A DNA stretch of 64,000 nucleotides from Streptomyces sp. NBC_01669 (lineage in GTDB: Bacteria; Actinomycetota; Actinomycetes; Streptomycetales; Streptomycetaceae): positions 7,625,001 through 7,689,000 of the forward strand of contig NZ_JAPEQG010000001.1 of assembly GCF_026339735.1 (NCBI RefSeq), written 5' to 3'. Under the pieces are notes generated by a model. It made no database searches, was not told the origin of the DNA, and saw nothing but the letters and a program-made list of their open reading frames with translations. Made by a program: the position numbers and the translations under genes. Numbering within the stretch: position 1 is the first letter of the stretch; each line of letters begins with the position of its first letter. Below are positions 10,508 to 22,559 of the stretch, piece after piece.

Positions 10508-11962
10508 GTGAGAGCCGCGCCCACCATCCTGCATCTGGACATGGATGCCTTCTACGCCTCGGCCGAGCAGGCGGCGAAACCGAGCCTGCGCGGCAAACCG
10601 GTCGTGGTCGGCGGGCTGGGACCCCGCGGGGTCGTCGCCACCGCGTCCTACGAGGCGCGGCGCTTCGGGGTGCACTCGGCGATGCCGACTGCGCAGGCCC
10701 GGCGGCTGGCGCCCAATGCCGCCTACCTGGTGCCCCGCTTCACCCTGTACCGGACGGTGAGCGACCAGGTGATGGGGTTGCTGGGGCAGCTGTCACCACT
10801 GGTGGAGCCGCTCAGCCTGGACGAGGCGTTCGTCGATCTGGAGGCCGGTGGGACTGCCGACGACACCGCCTCGGCGCGGGCCATCGGCGAGCAGCTGCGC
10901 GACGCCATCAGAGCCGTCACCGGACTCACCGGCTCGGTGGGCCTCGCGGGTTCCAAGATGCTGGCCAAGATCGCCTCGGAGGAGGCGAAACCGAACGGGC
11001 TGCTGGTCATCGAGCCGGGCACTGAGCGGGATCTGCTCGCCCCGATGTCCGTACGGATCCTCCCCGGCGTGGGCCCCGCCACCGGGGACCATCTGCGGCG
11101 GGCCGGGATGACCACGGTCGACGACCTGGCCACGGCCGGCGAGGCGGAGCTCGTACGACTGCTGGGGAAGGCGCACGGCGTCGCGCTGCATCGCATGGCT
11201 CTCGGGTACGACGACCGCCCCGTCGTGGCCGAGCGCGACGCCAAGTCGGTGTCGGTCGAGGACACCTTCGACATGGATCTGCACGACCGGATCCGGGTCA
11301 GGACGGAGGTCGAGCGCCTGGCGGACCGTTGTGTCCAGCGGCTGCGGGCCGCGGAGCGCTCGGGACGCACCGTGGTGCTGAAGGTGCGCAGATACGACTT
11401 CTCGACGCTCACGCGGTCCGAGACGCTCCGGGGGCCGACGGACGACCCCACAGTGGTCAGAGAGGCCGCTGCGCGGCTCCTGGAGGCTGTGGACACCACC
11501 GGAGGGGTGCGGCTGCTCGGTGTGGGCGTCACGGGGCTCGCCGACTACACGCAGGAGGATCTCTTCGCCCAGGCAGCCGGTGAGAGGGCCGCGCCCGAGG
11601 TCCCGGCCCGTGAGGAACAGGACGCGGGCGGCCACGGGGACGAGCCGGCGGACGGGGCGCAGGAGCAGGAGACCGCCGAACAGCTCGCGGCCCGGCGCTG
11701 GCCCGCCGGGCACGACGTATGCCATGACACCTACGGCCACGGCTGGGTGCAGGGCAGTGGGGTGGGCCGGGTGACCGTGCGGTTCGAGGAACCCGAGTCA
11801 CCGCCCGGCCGGGTGCGGACGTTCCGTGTCGACGATCCGGAGCTGCAGCCGGCCGATCCGCTCCCGCTGGTGCGTGATCCGGTGGATTACTCGTCCTGGC
11901 CGGCCAGGCTGCCGAAGTCCCGGTCCGGGCCCGGCTCGTCGGGCGGTGAGTCCAGGCCGTAG
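10508..11962 (+). CDS. dinB: DNA polymerase IV (Y-family, translesion synthesis)
   Basis: 484 aa. The N-terminal palm carries LHLDMDAFYASAEQ and LSLDEAFVDL, which provide the catalytic acidic residues. The helix-hairpin-helix thumb (ILPGVGPATGDHLRRAGMTT) and little-finger domain follow. QEDLF near the end of the little finger looks like a beta-clamp binding motif. An acidic linker and an extra C-terminal domain of about 110 residues (HDVCHDTYGHGWVQGSGVGR) are typical of actinobacterial DinB. GTG start. Its end overlaps the convergent PRC-barrel gene by 76 nt. Confidence 0.92.
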   Translation: MRAAPTILHLDMDAFYASAEQAAKPSLRGKPVVVGGLGPRGVVATASYEARRFGVHSAMPTAQARRLAPNAAYLVPRFTLYRTVSDQVMGLLGQLSPLVEPLSLDEAFVDLEAGGTADDTASARAIGEQLRDAIRAVTGLTGSVGLAGSKMLAKIASEEAKPNGLLVIEPGTERDLLAPMSVRILPGVGPATGDHLRRAGMTTVDDLATAGEAELVRLLGKAHGVALHRMALGYDDRPVVAERDAKSVSVEDTFDMDLHDRIRVRTEVERLADRCVQRLRAAERSGRTVVLKVRRYDFSTLTRSETLRGPTDDPTVVREAAARLLEAVDTTGGVRLLGVGVTGLADYTQEDLFAQAAGERAAPEVPAREEQDAGGHGDEPADGAQEQETAEQLAARRWPAGHDVCHDTYGHGWVQGSGVGRVTVRFEEPESPPGRVRTFRVDDPELQPADPLPLVRDPVDYSSWPARLPKSRSGPGSSGGESRP

Positions 11963-12255
11963 TGCCGGTAGAGCTGAAGCTCCTGTTCCGGCGAGAGATG
12001 GCGGCCCACGCCGAAGTCGGGTGCGTCCTTGATCAGCGCACGGTCGAAGGGGATCCGAAGCACGTCGTCGACGAATTCGCTGGGCTCAAGCGGCACGAAG
12101 GCGTCCCTGCTGAACAGTCCGGTACGCACGGCTGCCCACTCGGGTATGCCGGTCGCGTCGTCGAGATACACCTCGTCCACAGTTCCGATCTTGGTGCCCT
12201 TGCGGTCGAATGCCTTGCGCCCGATCAGGTTGCGCGGATCGATGTCGGTCTGCAC
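11887..12255 (-). CDS. PRC-barrel domain protein
   Basis: 122 aa. The N-terminal half is a PRC-barrel (LIGRKAFDRKGTKIGTVDEV, then the adjoining strand YLDD), followed by VPLEPSEFVDDVLRIPFDRA and a charged tail. Such domains occur in RNA-processing and photosynthetic proteins; the role of these free-standing actinobacterial versions is unknown. The GTG at 12255 is preferred because GGGAGG lies just upstream; an ATG four codons earlier has no ribosome site. The last 76 nt run antisense to the 3' end of dinB. Confidence 0.82.
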   Translation of the reverse strand: MQTDIDPRNLIGRKAFDRKGTKIGTVDEVYLDDATGIPEWAAVRTGLFSRDAFVPLEPSEFVDDVLRIPFDRALIKDAPDFGVGRHLSPEQELQLYRHYGLDSPPDEPGPDRDFGSLAGQDE

Positions 12256-12374
12256 GGTCCCTCCCATTGGTCGCGGCTACTCCACAGGCTCTACGAAAGT
12301 GCAGATTCGGGCTGTCGGCCACTTGAGAATTCGGTCGCGAGGCCCGCTGGTAGGCTGGTGATGGCTGCTGACCC

Positions 12375-12600
12375 CGTGCGGGAGAGTCTTCCGGAGCACA
12401 TCCGGCAGGCGCCGAAGGAGCAAATCCTCCCCGGAATCTCTCAGGCCCCCGTACCGCACGGACGAGGTCACTCTGGAAAGCAGGGCGGGTTTCGTGGCGG
12501 CAGCAGCCGGGACGGATCCCTCCCTCACCGACGGTGAAAGCTGGTATGCCTCAGGGCGCACCGGTGAAGCTCTCAGGTTGAGATGACAGAGGGGGAGGCC
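12375..12600 (+). ncRNA. Tandem glycine riboswitch upstream of gcvP
   Basis: Two consecutive glycine aptamers are recognisable. The first spans about 12378-12477 with GGGAGAG, GCGCCGAAGGAGCAA and CTCTCAGGC. The second spans about 12482-12597 and ends in CACCGGTGAAGCTCTCAGG and ATGACAGAGGGGGA, the classic glycine-riboswitch 3' block. A GGGCAC/GTGCCC hairpin (about 12605-12626) lies between the second aptamer and the gcvP ribosome site and may be the expression platform. A TAGGCT -10-like box lies at 12351-12356. Known family behaviour is activation of glycine cleavage genes by glycine. Confidence 0.88.
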
Positions 12601-12660
12601 GTCCGGGCACCCGCGCCGTGGTGCCCCTCGCAGGTCGTGACAGACCAGGAGGCCTCCACC

Positions 12661-15549
<2,889 letters not shown>

Positions 15550-15582
15550 CTCACCTGTTCGGGTGTGACGCGGACATGCGTC

Positions 15583-15617
15583 GGGGCCGGTTCGGAGATC
15601 TTCTCCGGGCCGGCCCC
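15583..15617 (+). terminator. Terminator hairpin between gcvP and the DUF5999 gene
   Basis: A stem of GGGGCCGG/CCGGCCCC with an inner CGGAG/CTCCG stem lies between two convergent genes. It could serve both strands. CGTTTCTTA follows on the plus strand. Confidence 0.75.
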
Positions 15618-15636
15618 CGTTTCTTACGGGCCGCGG

Positions 15637-15843
15637 TCAGGCGGCCTTCATCACCCGGCCGGCGTCCAGCGGCCGGTGCGGAGCGATGATCTGCCCGTCC
15701 GGGAGCAGCTCACCGGTGTCCTCGAAGAGCAGGACGCCGTTGCACAGCAGGCTCCAGCCCTGTTCCGGGTGGTGTGCCATCAGGCGTGCGGCTTCCCGGT
15801 CGGCTGAGTCGGCGGTCGGGCAGGGTGGCTTGTGCTGGCACAT
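15637..15843 (-). CDS. DUF5999 family small protein
   Basis: 68 aa beginning MCQHKPPCP with a Cys/His-rich start (CQHKPPC) and the conserved core HPEQGWSLLCNGVLLFEDTG, then LLPDGQIIAPHRPL. This is a Streptomyces-specific family of unknown function; the Cys-His cluster suggests metal binding. The internal ATG is chosen because family members start MCQH. An upstream ATG at 15899 would add 19 residues. Confidence 0.8.
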   Translation of the reverse strand: MCQHKPPCPTADSADREAARLMAHHPEQGWSLLCNGVLLFEDTGELLPDGQIIAPHRPLDAGRVMKAA

Positions 15844-16184
15844 GGCTGGGTTCTTTCGCTGCGTTGTAGTGAGTGTCCTGCGGCTTGATGAGGTGTTCAT
15901 GGCCGCCCCCCGTATCAATCGGTCCGGTTCCAGTGTTGCCCTACGGGCGCCAATCCGCAGGGATTTCGCGGCAGCGCTGCTCCTACTCTCATGACGCGTC
16001 ACCCGGCCGGACGGTTCAACACAACTGCACTGTCCCTTCGGGTGGTTCGGGGTGGCCGGACCGGACTAGTCCGGATGGGACCGGGGGCGCCCCCGCGGCC
16101 CCGCGCCGCGTGTTCCGCAGCATTGTGCCCCGCCACCGGAAACGGCGACGGGGCACAGTACGGCGTGCCGGAGGCGGGACGGGG
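15844..16184. other. Intergenic region, no gene recognised
   Basis: About 340 nt upstream of the DUF5999 gene and downstream of the next minus-strand gene. It presumably holds the DUF5999 promoter. I see no convincing ORF, RNA gene or repeat. Confidence 0.5.
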
Positions 16185-16778
16185 TCAGGCCGGTGAACCG
16201 AGCAGGGGGCCGGGGCCGGGCGTGATGCGCAGGGTCATCACAGGGAGCAGATCGGCGACCCGGTGCGGGCGGTGTGCCGCGATACCCGGTGGGGCGGGAG
16301 CCAGCGGTACCAGAAGATCGGTGGGGGCGAGGGTGCCCCCGGACGGGTCGGCCTCGACGTCCTCGTGCAGCCACAGCGTCAGCATGTAGAGCTCCGGGAT
16401 CGACAGCAGGCGGGGCTGGTAGTGGGGTGTCACCGTCTCCGTCTGGCGCAGGGCGAGTTCGGTCGAGGCGATGTAGGGACCCTCGAAGAAGTGCGAGAAG
16501 GCCCAGCCGTCCGGGGTGAGCATGGTGTCGGCCGCGGCGACGGCCCGCTCCGAGCTGCGGATCAGGAAACGCCATGCGGTCAGCCGGGTGCGTGGCGCGA
16601 GCCCGCTCGGGCCGATCCGGTCCAGTACATGGACGGGGAGCGGGAGTTCGGGGCTCAGAGGTCCCTGGACGGACCGGAGAGCCGGGGTGCGGGCCTCGAG
16701 GACTGCGGTGGGTGAACCGAGTGCCGTGAGGACGCTGCGCAGGGCAGGCGCGGGAGCCGGGGGAACATGCAGCGGCAT
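16185..16778 (-). CDS. Hypothetical protein of unknown function
   Basis: 197 aa, coding bias typical of the genome, no domain recognised. It is rich in proline and leucine, with a middle section that looks folded (RLTAWRFLIRSSERAVAAAD, FSHFFEGPYIASTELALRQT) and an acidic LHEDVEADPSGG loop. No signal peptide or membrane helix. It is transcribed away from the ligase gene, with about 480 nt of shared upstream region. Confidence 0.65.
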   Translation of the reverse strand: MPLHVPPAPAPALRSVLTALGSPTAVLEARTPALRSVQGPLSPELPLPVHVLDRIGPSGLAPRTRLTAWRFLIRSSERAVAAADTMLTPDGWAFSHFFEGPYIASTELALRQTETVTPHYQPRLLSIPELYMLTLWLHEDVEADPSGGTLAPTDLLVPLAPAPPGIAAHRPHRVADLLPVMTLRITPGPGPLLGSPA

Positions 16779-17261
16779 AGTGGGTCGCCTCTCACTTCGG
16801 AGACACGGTGATGCGTGGGCGGGTGCAGACGGCGCTGTCGGCGTGCGGGGCCAGAGGAGGCCGGTGACTGGGCCGGTGCGTCAACTCTCTGCCTCGTCCG
16901 CGGAGTTTATACGACACGTGTTCACGCGGTGTTTCCACTAGCCGTCGCAGGTATTGCCGACAAGGCGGTATCGAGACTTTATTATGCGGAGATTCTGCTG
17001 ATTCGGGGTGAGCCGCGCAGCTGCCGCCTGGTGTTTTTCCGCGGCCGCGGTAGGCCGAATCGCGTCGGCGTTTTCACCACCCGCCGGACGGCGGAAACTG
17101 CACGCTGCTACATGCCGTCGGAATGTGCCCGGGACGACCGCCATCAGATTACTGGGTCCGCGCTGTCCACGGGGGCGTTATGGATCACCTCCCCTGGGCA
17201 TTATCGATCGTGACGCGAGCGGCCTGGGCCGCGGGCTGCCCACTTGCGGAGGGACTCTTCG
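16779..17261. other. Divergent promoter region
   Basis: About 480 nt between the minus-strand hypothetical gene and the plus-strand ligase. It contains an unusually AT-rich patch for this genome (ACTTTATTATGCGG near 16976-16989), a likely promoter zone. No ORF is supported. Confidence 0.45.
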
Positions 17262-18767
17262 ATGGGGGAGAAGGTCGTGGCGGGCGCCTTTGACCTGTCC
17301 GATCGGCAGAGGTACCGGAGGAAACTCCACCTGTGCCTGGAGGGGCTGGGGAGGCTCCTGGCGGAGGAGAGGTTCGACCGCCCCCGCAACCTCATGGGCA
17401 TGGAGATCGAACTCAATCTGGCGGGTTCGGACGGCCTGCCCCGGATGATGAATGCGGAGGTGCTCGAGCGGATCGCGAGCCGTGATTTCCAGACCGAACT
17501 GGGGATGTTCAATCTGGAAGTGAACATAGTTCCGCATCACCTGGAAGATCGTGTTTTCGATCAGCTGGCCGAGGAGCTCAGGACCGGTCTCGGATATGCG
17601 CATCGGAAGGCGGGCGAGGTCGCTGCCGGGATCATGATGATCGGAATGCTGCCGACTCTCGGCCGCGCGGACCTGGTCGCGGCGAACCTCTCGGACGTGG
17701 ACCGCTACACGCTGCTCAATGATCAGATAGTGGCGGCGCGCGGCGAGGATTTTGCTCTCGATATCGAAGGTGTGGAGCGATTGGTCTGCACCTCCACCTC
17801 GATCACACCCGAAGCGGCCTGCACATCGGTCCAGCTGCATCTGCAGGTCACCCCGGCCCGTTTCGCGGACGTGTGGAACGCCGCCCAGGCCGTCGCCGCC
17901 GTTCAGATCGCCCTCGGCGCCAACTCGCCCTTTCTGTTCGGCAGGGAGCTGTGGCGGGAGTCGCGGCCCCCGCTCTTCCAGCAGGCCACCGACACCAGGC
18001 CGCCCGAACTGCAGAACCAGGGGGTGCGTCCGAGGACGTGGTTCGGCGAGCGATGGATCAGCTCGGCGTACGAGCTCTTCGAGGAGAATCTGCGCTATTT
18101 CCCGCCGCTGCTCCCGATCTGCGACGAGGAGGACCCGCTGCGGGTGCTCGACGAGGGCGGGGTGCCGGGGCTCCAGGAGCTCGTGCTGCACAACGGTACG
18201 GTCTACCGCTGGAACCGGCCGGTGTACGGCCTGGCCGACGGCGTACCCCATCTCCGTGTCGAGAACCGTGTCCTGCCCGCCGGGCCGACCGTCACCGACG
18301 TGATCGCCAACGCCGCGCTCTACTACGGCCTGGTGCGGGCGCTCGCCGAGGAGTCCCGCCCGGTGTGGACCAGGCTGCCGTTCGCCGCGGCGGCCGAGAA
18401 CTTCGACACCGCCTGCCGCCGAGGCATCGACGCCGAGCTGGTCTGGCCCCGGCCGGGGCGGTCGGGCGGGCTGACGCGGGTGGCGGCCGTCAATCTCGTA
18501 CGGGACGAACTGCTGCCGCTCGCCGCGGCGGGACTCGACGCCTGGAACATCGAGCCCGCAGACCGCGACCACTACCTCGGGGTCATCGAGGAACGCTGCA
18601 AACGGCGGGTGAACGGGGCGTCCTGGCAGGTGGACACGTACCACCGGGGGCTGGACGCCGGGCTCGGCCGGGACGCGGCGCTCGCGGCCACCACCCGCCG
18701 GTACGCCGAGTTGATGCACGCCGGCGAACCGGTGCACAGCTGGCCGGTGGGTCTCCCTGTGCCGTAG
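17262..18767 (+). CDS. Glutamate-cysteine ligase, GCS2 family
   Basis: 501 aa. It belongs to the carboxylate-amine ligase (GCS2) fold with GMEIELNL (metal/ATP site), TELGMFNLEVN, and TSVQLHLQVTP (ligand-contact strands). FLFGRELWRESRPPLFQQAT and RVENRVLPAGPT follow. The annotated reaction is ATP-dependent gamma-glutamylcysteine formation. Actinobacteria make mycothiol rather than glutathione, so the true amine substrate is uncertain. The ATG at 17262 has GGAGGG 8 nt upstream; an in-frame TTG at 17244 would overlap that site. Confidence 0.85.
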   Translation: MGEKVVAGAFDLSDRQRYRRKLHLCLEGLGRLLAEERFDRPRNLMGMEIELNLAGSDGLPRMMNAEVLERIASRDFQTELGMFNLEVNIVPHHLEDRVFDQLAEELRTGLGYAHRKAGEVAAGIMMIGMLPTLGRADLVAANLSDVDRYTLLNDQIVAARGEDFALDIEGVERLVCTSTSITPEAACTSVQLHLQVTPARFADVWNAAQAVAAVQIALGANSPFLFGRELWRESRPPLFQQATDTRPPELQNQGVRPRTWFGERWISSAYELFEENLRYFPPLLPICDEEDPLRVLDEGGVPGLQELVLHNGTVYRWNRPVYGLADGVPHLRVENRVLPAGPTVTDVIANAALYYGLVRALAEESRPVWTRLPFAAAAENFDTACRRGIDAELVWPRPGRSGGLTRVAAVNLVRDELLPLAAAGLDAWNIEPADRDHYLGVIEERCKRRVNGASWQVDTYHRGLDAGLGRDAALAATTRRYAELMHAGEPVHSWPVGLPVP

Positions 18768-18832
18768 CCCGGTGGGTGTGCCTCAGCGCGCCCGGTGTCT
18801 GCCGTCCCCGGCCGGCGCCCGCCCGGGCACGG

Positions 18833-20623
18833 CTATTCCTGGGCCGCGCGGCCGGCCTGCCCGGCCGTCATCACCGCCTGCAGAATGACCGCCTGGATCT
18901 CGGCAGGGTCGTTGACCTGGTACCCGCCGCCACCGGTCACCTTGGCTATCTCCTCCACCTCCTCGCGGTCGGCATCGGGGCCGACCGCGATGGCGAGGAG
19001 CGGTACCGGGCGCTCGGGGTCGGCGATCCGCTTGAGTTCCGCGATCAGCCCGCTGCGGGAAATGGAGTTGTCGTCCTGGTTCGAACCGTCGGTAAGGATC
19101 ACGACGGCGTTGAACTTGCCCTTCACATACGTCGACTGCGCCTCCTTGTAGGCGGCCAGCGTGGTGTCGTACAGACCCGTCGCACCGTCCGGTACCGGTT
19201 GCAGTGCGGCGAACGCCGCGGCGAGCTTCTCGCGGTGGGTGCCGCCGCCCTTCGCCGGGTCGCCGAGGCGGGCGGTCGGCACCAGCCGGCGGTAGTCCTT
19301 GGTGCCGTCGAGCGTGGTGGCGAACTCCCAGAGACCGATCTCGTCGTTCGGGGTGAACTGTCCGAGGGCCTGGATCAGCGAGGCCTTGGTGACATCCATC
19401 CGCGACTGGTTGCGCCCGGGGACGACGGTGGCCATGGAACCGGAGGCATCGACGACCGTCGTCAGCCGTGCGCTCTGCACCGTGATCGTCCACATGCCGA
19501 GCGTCTCCTGAAGCTCGGCGGCCGACGGTGCAGTGGCAGGTGACGTCGCGTACGGCTGCGGCTTCCTGCCGCCCGCCGATGAGACCAGCGATTCACCGGC
19601 CGTTCCGTCGGTGGTCCTGAAGCCATGCTTCGCCAGGGTGCGCTGCGCGCTCTCCTCGCCCAGCAGCGTCATGAACCGCAGGGCGGCCCGGCTCTCGCCT
19701 GTGCTCAGCTCCTTCTCGTCGACCAGTGTGTACGGGTAGTTGAGCAGCGGGGTGCCGTCCTTCGGGTAGAAGAGTGCGAGCTTTCCGCCGCCGGTCGCGC
19801 CCGCGTTGTGGGCAAAAGCGGCCTGCTCGGAGAGCAGCACCGCCTGGTTGCGCTGCGGGTTGCCCTCTTCGGCGCCCGAGCTGTCCTGCGCCAGGGTTTC
19901 GAGTACCTGGGCGTCGCCGTCGGACATGCGCTGAGCAAGCAGTTTGGCGGTGGCCGCGACCCTGGTGTCGCTGTCGCCGCCCTGCTTGTCGGACGACGCG
20001 GCGATGCTGGTGAGGGCCAGCAGGCCGGTGGCGCTGCGGCCGGGGTCGGCAGCGCCGAGGCGCACTTTGTCCGACTCCATGGATGAGGCCATCAACTCCG
20101 CCCAGGAGTACTTCTTCTTCGGCCAGCCGAGGGCCTTCGCCGCCGACGGGACCAGGGCGAGGGTCACCGGGGACGAGGCGATGGAGTCGCCCGGCGTGAT
20201 CGGGATGCCGTCGCCGGAGCGCTTGGCGCGGTCCAGCCAGAGGTCGGAGTCGGGCAGCCAGATCTGATAGTCCGGGGTACGGGTGCCTGCGGAGAGTGCG
20301 TCGGCGACCTTGTAGGAATCACGGGCGACGACCTGGATGTGGAGGCAATGCCCGTCGGACTGTGTTTCGTCCGTGCGTGCCTTGTCGGCGACGGTACGCA
20401 CGGAGGGGGCGATGTCGGGCGAGGCCATCACCGTGAGCCGTACCGCAGAGTCCTCGCACGACTTCGAGAACGACAGCACGCCATCCTGCACCGCGACTGC
20501 CGTACCTGCCGCCACGGCGAGGACGAGCATGGTGGCGATGACCACGGTGCGGCGGCGGCGCGGCGGAGAACCGTCCCCGCTGCCATCCGTCGCGTAGTCG
20601 TCGGGCAAGCTGTGACGTCCCAT
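18833..20623 (-). CDS. Membrane-anchored von Willebrand factor A protein with solute-binding-like domain
   Basis: 596 aa. After a cytoplasmic arginine-rich start comes one transmembrane helix (TVVIATMLVLAVAAGTAVAV). A periplasmic-binding-protein-like region spans about 60-370 (PDYQIWLPDSDLWLDRAKRS, GWPKKKYSWAEL), followed by a C-terminal vWA domain with the MIDAS motif DASGSM and ILTDGSNQDDN. Probably extracellular and metal-dependent in adhesion or assembly; the ligand is unknown. AGGAGG lies about 12 nt before the ATG. Divergent from the CPBP gene. Confidence 0.82.
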   Translation of the reverse strand: MGRHSLPDDYATDGSGDGSPPRRRRTVVIATMLVLAVAAGTAVAVQDGVLSFSKSCEDSAVRLTVMASPDIAPSVRTVADKARTDETQSDGHCLHIQVVARDSYKVADALSAGTRTPDYQIWLPDSDLWLDRAKRSGDGIPITPGDSIASSPVTLALVPSAAKALGWPKKKYSWAELMASSMESDKVRLGAADPGRSATGLLALTSIAASSDKQGGDSDTRVAATAKLLAQRMSDGDAQVLETLAQDSSGAEEGNPQRNQAVLLSEQAAFAHNAGATGGGKLALFYPKDGTPLLNYPYTLVDEKELSTGESRAALRFMTLLGEESAQRTLAKHGFRTTDGTAGESLVSSAGGRKPQPYATSPATAPSAAELQETLGMWTITVQSARLTTVVDASGSMATVVPGRNQSRMDVTKASLIQALGQFTPNDEIGLWEFATTLDGTKDYRRLVPTARLGDPAKGGGTHREKLAAAFAALQPVPDGATGLYDTTLAAYKEAQSTYVKGKFNAVVILTDGSNQDDNSISRSGLIAELKRIADPERPVPLLAIAVGPDADREEVEEIAKVTGGGGYQVNDPAEIQAVILQAVMTAGQAGRAAQE

Positions 20624-20807
20624 GTCGATGGTGCCCCTCCTTGAGGATGAACAAGGAAAAAGGGGACCACACCATCACCAATGGTGGTCGTCCCCCGGCC
20701 GGTCGCGCATGATCTTCGTACCTGCATTCGAGACCCTAGCGGGACGGGGAGCGGGATGAGATGCGAATGCACAACTGAAGGCAGGTGTACAGGTGACGGA
20801 GGGGCGC

Positions 20808-21587
20808 GTGGCTGATTCTTGTCCCCAAGAGGCCGTGTCACGGCGGATTCTGCGGTCCGAAACGGTGCTGGTACTGGCTCTCTCGCTGGGCGCAAGCGGA
20901 GTGTCTGCCCTGATCAGTTTTGTCGGATCACTGACGAAACCAGGGGGTTTGAAGGATCAGGCCGCGACGCTCAACAGTTCATACGCCCCAGGGCGGCCAT
21001 GGCTGGATCTTGCCTGGCAGCTCTTCGGCATCGCCACGGCCCTGGTCCCCGTGGCGCTGGTGGCGCATCTGCTGATCAGGGAGGGCGTGGGCCTCCGGGC
21101 CATCGGCTTCGACCGGACCCGACCCGGGTCGGACGTGGGGCGCGGCACCGTGATCGCGGCGGGCATCGGCAGCGCCGGGCTGGCCTTCTATCTGGTGGCG
21201 CGGGCCGCCGGTTTCAATCTCACGGTGGTTCCGGAGTCGCTGCCCGATGTGTGGTGGAAGTTCCCGGTGCTAATCCTCTCCGCACTTCAGAACGCCGTGC
21301 TGGAGGAAGTGATCGTCGTCGGGTATCTGCTGCGCAGACTCGGGCAGTTGGGGTGGACGCCCATGGCCGCCCTGGTGGCGAGTTCGGTGCTGCGCGGCTC
21401 GTACCACCTGTATCAGGGGATCGGCGGGTTCATCGGCAACATGGTGATGGGTGTCGTCTTCGTGCTGCTGTACCGGCGGTGGGGGCGCGTCGGGCCCCTG
21501 GTCGCGGCGCATGCGCTGCTCGACATCGGAGCCTTCGTCGGATACGCGCTGCTGGCCGGAAAGGTGGGGTGGCTGCCCACTTTGTGA
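20808..21587 (+). CDS. CPBP-family intramembrane metalloprotease-like protein
   Basis: 259 aa with about eight hydrophobic segments. The three CPBP motifs are partly present: EEVIVVGYL (the usual EExxFR arginine is Val), SYHLYQG, and HALLD. Bacterial members process or protect peptides and take part in envelope or bacteriocin functions; the substrate here is unknown. The GTG at 20808 is preferred because GGAGGGG is directly upstream; GTG 20793 is an alternative adding five residues. Confidence 0.8.
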   Translation: MADSCPQEAVSRRILRSETVLVLALSLGASGVSALISFVGSLTKPGGLKDQAATLNSSYAPGRPWLDLAWQLFGIATALVPVALVAHLLIREGVGLRAIGFDRTRPGSDVGRGTVIAAGIGSAGLAFYLVARAAGFNLTVVPESLPDVWWKFPVLILSALQNAVLEEVIVVGYLLRRLGQLGWTPMAALVASSVLRGSYHLYQGIGGFIGNMVMGVVFVLLYRRWGRVGPLVAAHALLDIGAFVGYALLAGKVGWLPTL

Positions 21588-21600
21588 GGGGGCGGGAGAG

Positions 21601-21641
21601 GGGCGTACGGATCCCTCGCGTGCGCGGCAGCCCGTACGCCC
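21601..21641. terminator. Hairpin between convergent CPBP and PhzF genes
   Basis: A perfect 10-bp inverted repeat, GGGCGTACGG ... CCGTACGCCC, with a 21-nt loop in the 64-nt gap between two convergent genes. Probable bidirectional terminator. Confidence 0.6.
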
Positions 21642-21651
21642 ATCCCGTCTG

Positions 21652-22473
21652 TCAGAACCTGGTCAGCAGTTCGCCGTCGAGGACCGTCACCGCGTTGCCC
21701 GTCAGCAGGGTGCGGTCGCCGCGCAGCGAGGTGTGGACCAGGCCGGTCCGCGCGGAGACCTGCAGCCCGGTCAGTTCATCACGGCCGAGCCGGGCGGACC
21801 AGAAGGGGGCCAGTGCCGTGTGGGCGCTGCCGGTGACCGGGTCCTCGTCGATGCCGACCCGGGGGAAGAAGCCGCGGGAGACGAAGTCGTAGCCGCGGGC
21901 CGGGTCCTCGGCGGGGGCCGTGGCGATGATGCCGCGCCGCGAGCATGAGGCCAGCGCGGCGAAATCCGGCGTCAGTGTGCGTACGGAGGTCTCGTCGGCC
22001 AGTTCCACGAGGAGGTCGCCGATGTGTTCGCCGGTGTCCAGCACGGACAGGGGCTCGGCGCCCAGGGCGGCGGCCAGCCCGGACGGGGCGGTGGCAGGGG
22101 TCAGTGGGGCCGTGGGGAAGTCGAGCGTGAGCGAGCCGTCGGGTTGGGCGGTGGCCGTGAGGATCCCGCAGCGCGCCGCGAAGCGCACCGTGCCGCTCGC
22201 CGTGCCGGTGGTGTGCAGGACGTGGGCGGTGGCGAGCGTGGCGTGCCCGCACATGTCGACCTCGGTGGCCGGGGTGAACCAGCGCAGCGCCCAGTCGGCC
22301 GCACCGCCCGGCGGCAGGGGATGGGCGAAGGCGGTCTCAGAAAGGTTCATCTCCAGGGCGATCTCCTGGAGGCGGTCGGCTTCGGGGAATGCTTCGGAGT
22401 CCAGGAGCAGGACGGCTGCGGGGTTGCCGGTGAAGGCGCGGTCGGTGAACGCGTCGACGATGCGAATCCTCAT
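21652..22473 (-). CDS. PhzF-family isomerase/epimerase
   Basis: 273 aa. It has the two-lobed PhzF fold with N-terminal IRIVDAFTDRAFTGNPAAVL, the catalytic glutamate in EMNLSETAFA, DMCGHATLATAHVL and the C-terminal DEDPVTGSAHTALAPFW. Family members isomerise small metabolites (PhzF acts on dihydro-hydroxyanthranilate). No phenazine genes surround it, so a general metabolic role is likelier. Open frame upstream of ATG 22473 is non-conserved and rejected. Confidence 0.88.
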   Translation of the reverse strand: MRIRIVDAFTDRAFTGNPAAVLLLDSEAFPEADRLQEIALEMNLSETAFAHPLPPGGAADWALRWFTPATEVDMCGHATLATAHVLHTTGTASGTVRFAARCGILTATAQPDGSLTLDFPTAPLTPATAPSGLAAALGAEPLSVLDTGEHIGDLLVELADETSVRTLTPDFAALASCSRRGIIATAPAEDPARGYDFVSRGFFPRVGIDEDPVTGSAHTALAPFWSARLGRDELTGLQVSARTGLVHTSLRGDRTLLTGNAVTVLDGELLTRF

Positions 22474-22559
22474 GGGACGACCGTAGAGGTTCTGCAGAGC
22501 GGCGGACCAAGGCCAATTCCAGGCCGCCGGCCCGGGATTCCGAGAGCCTCCCCGGGGCG

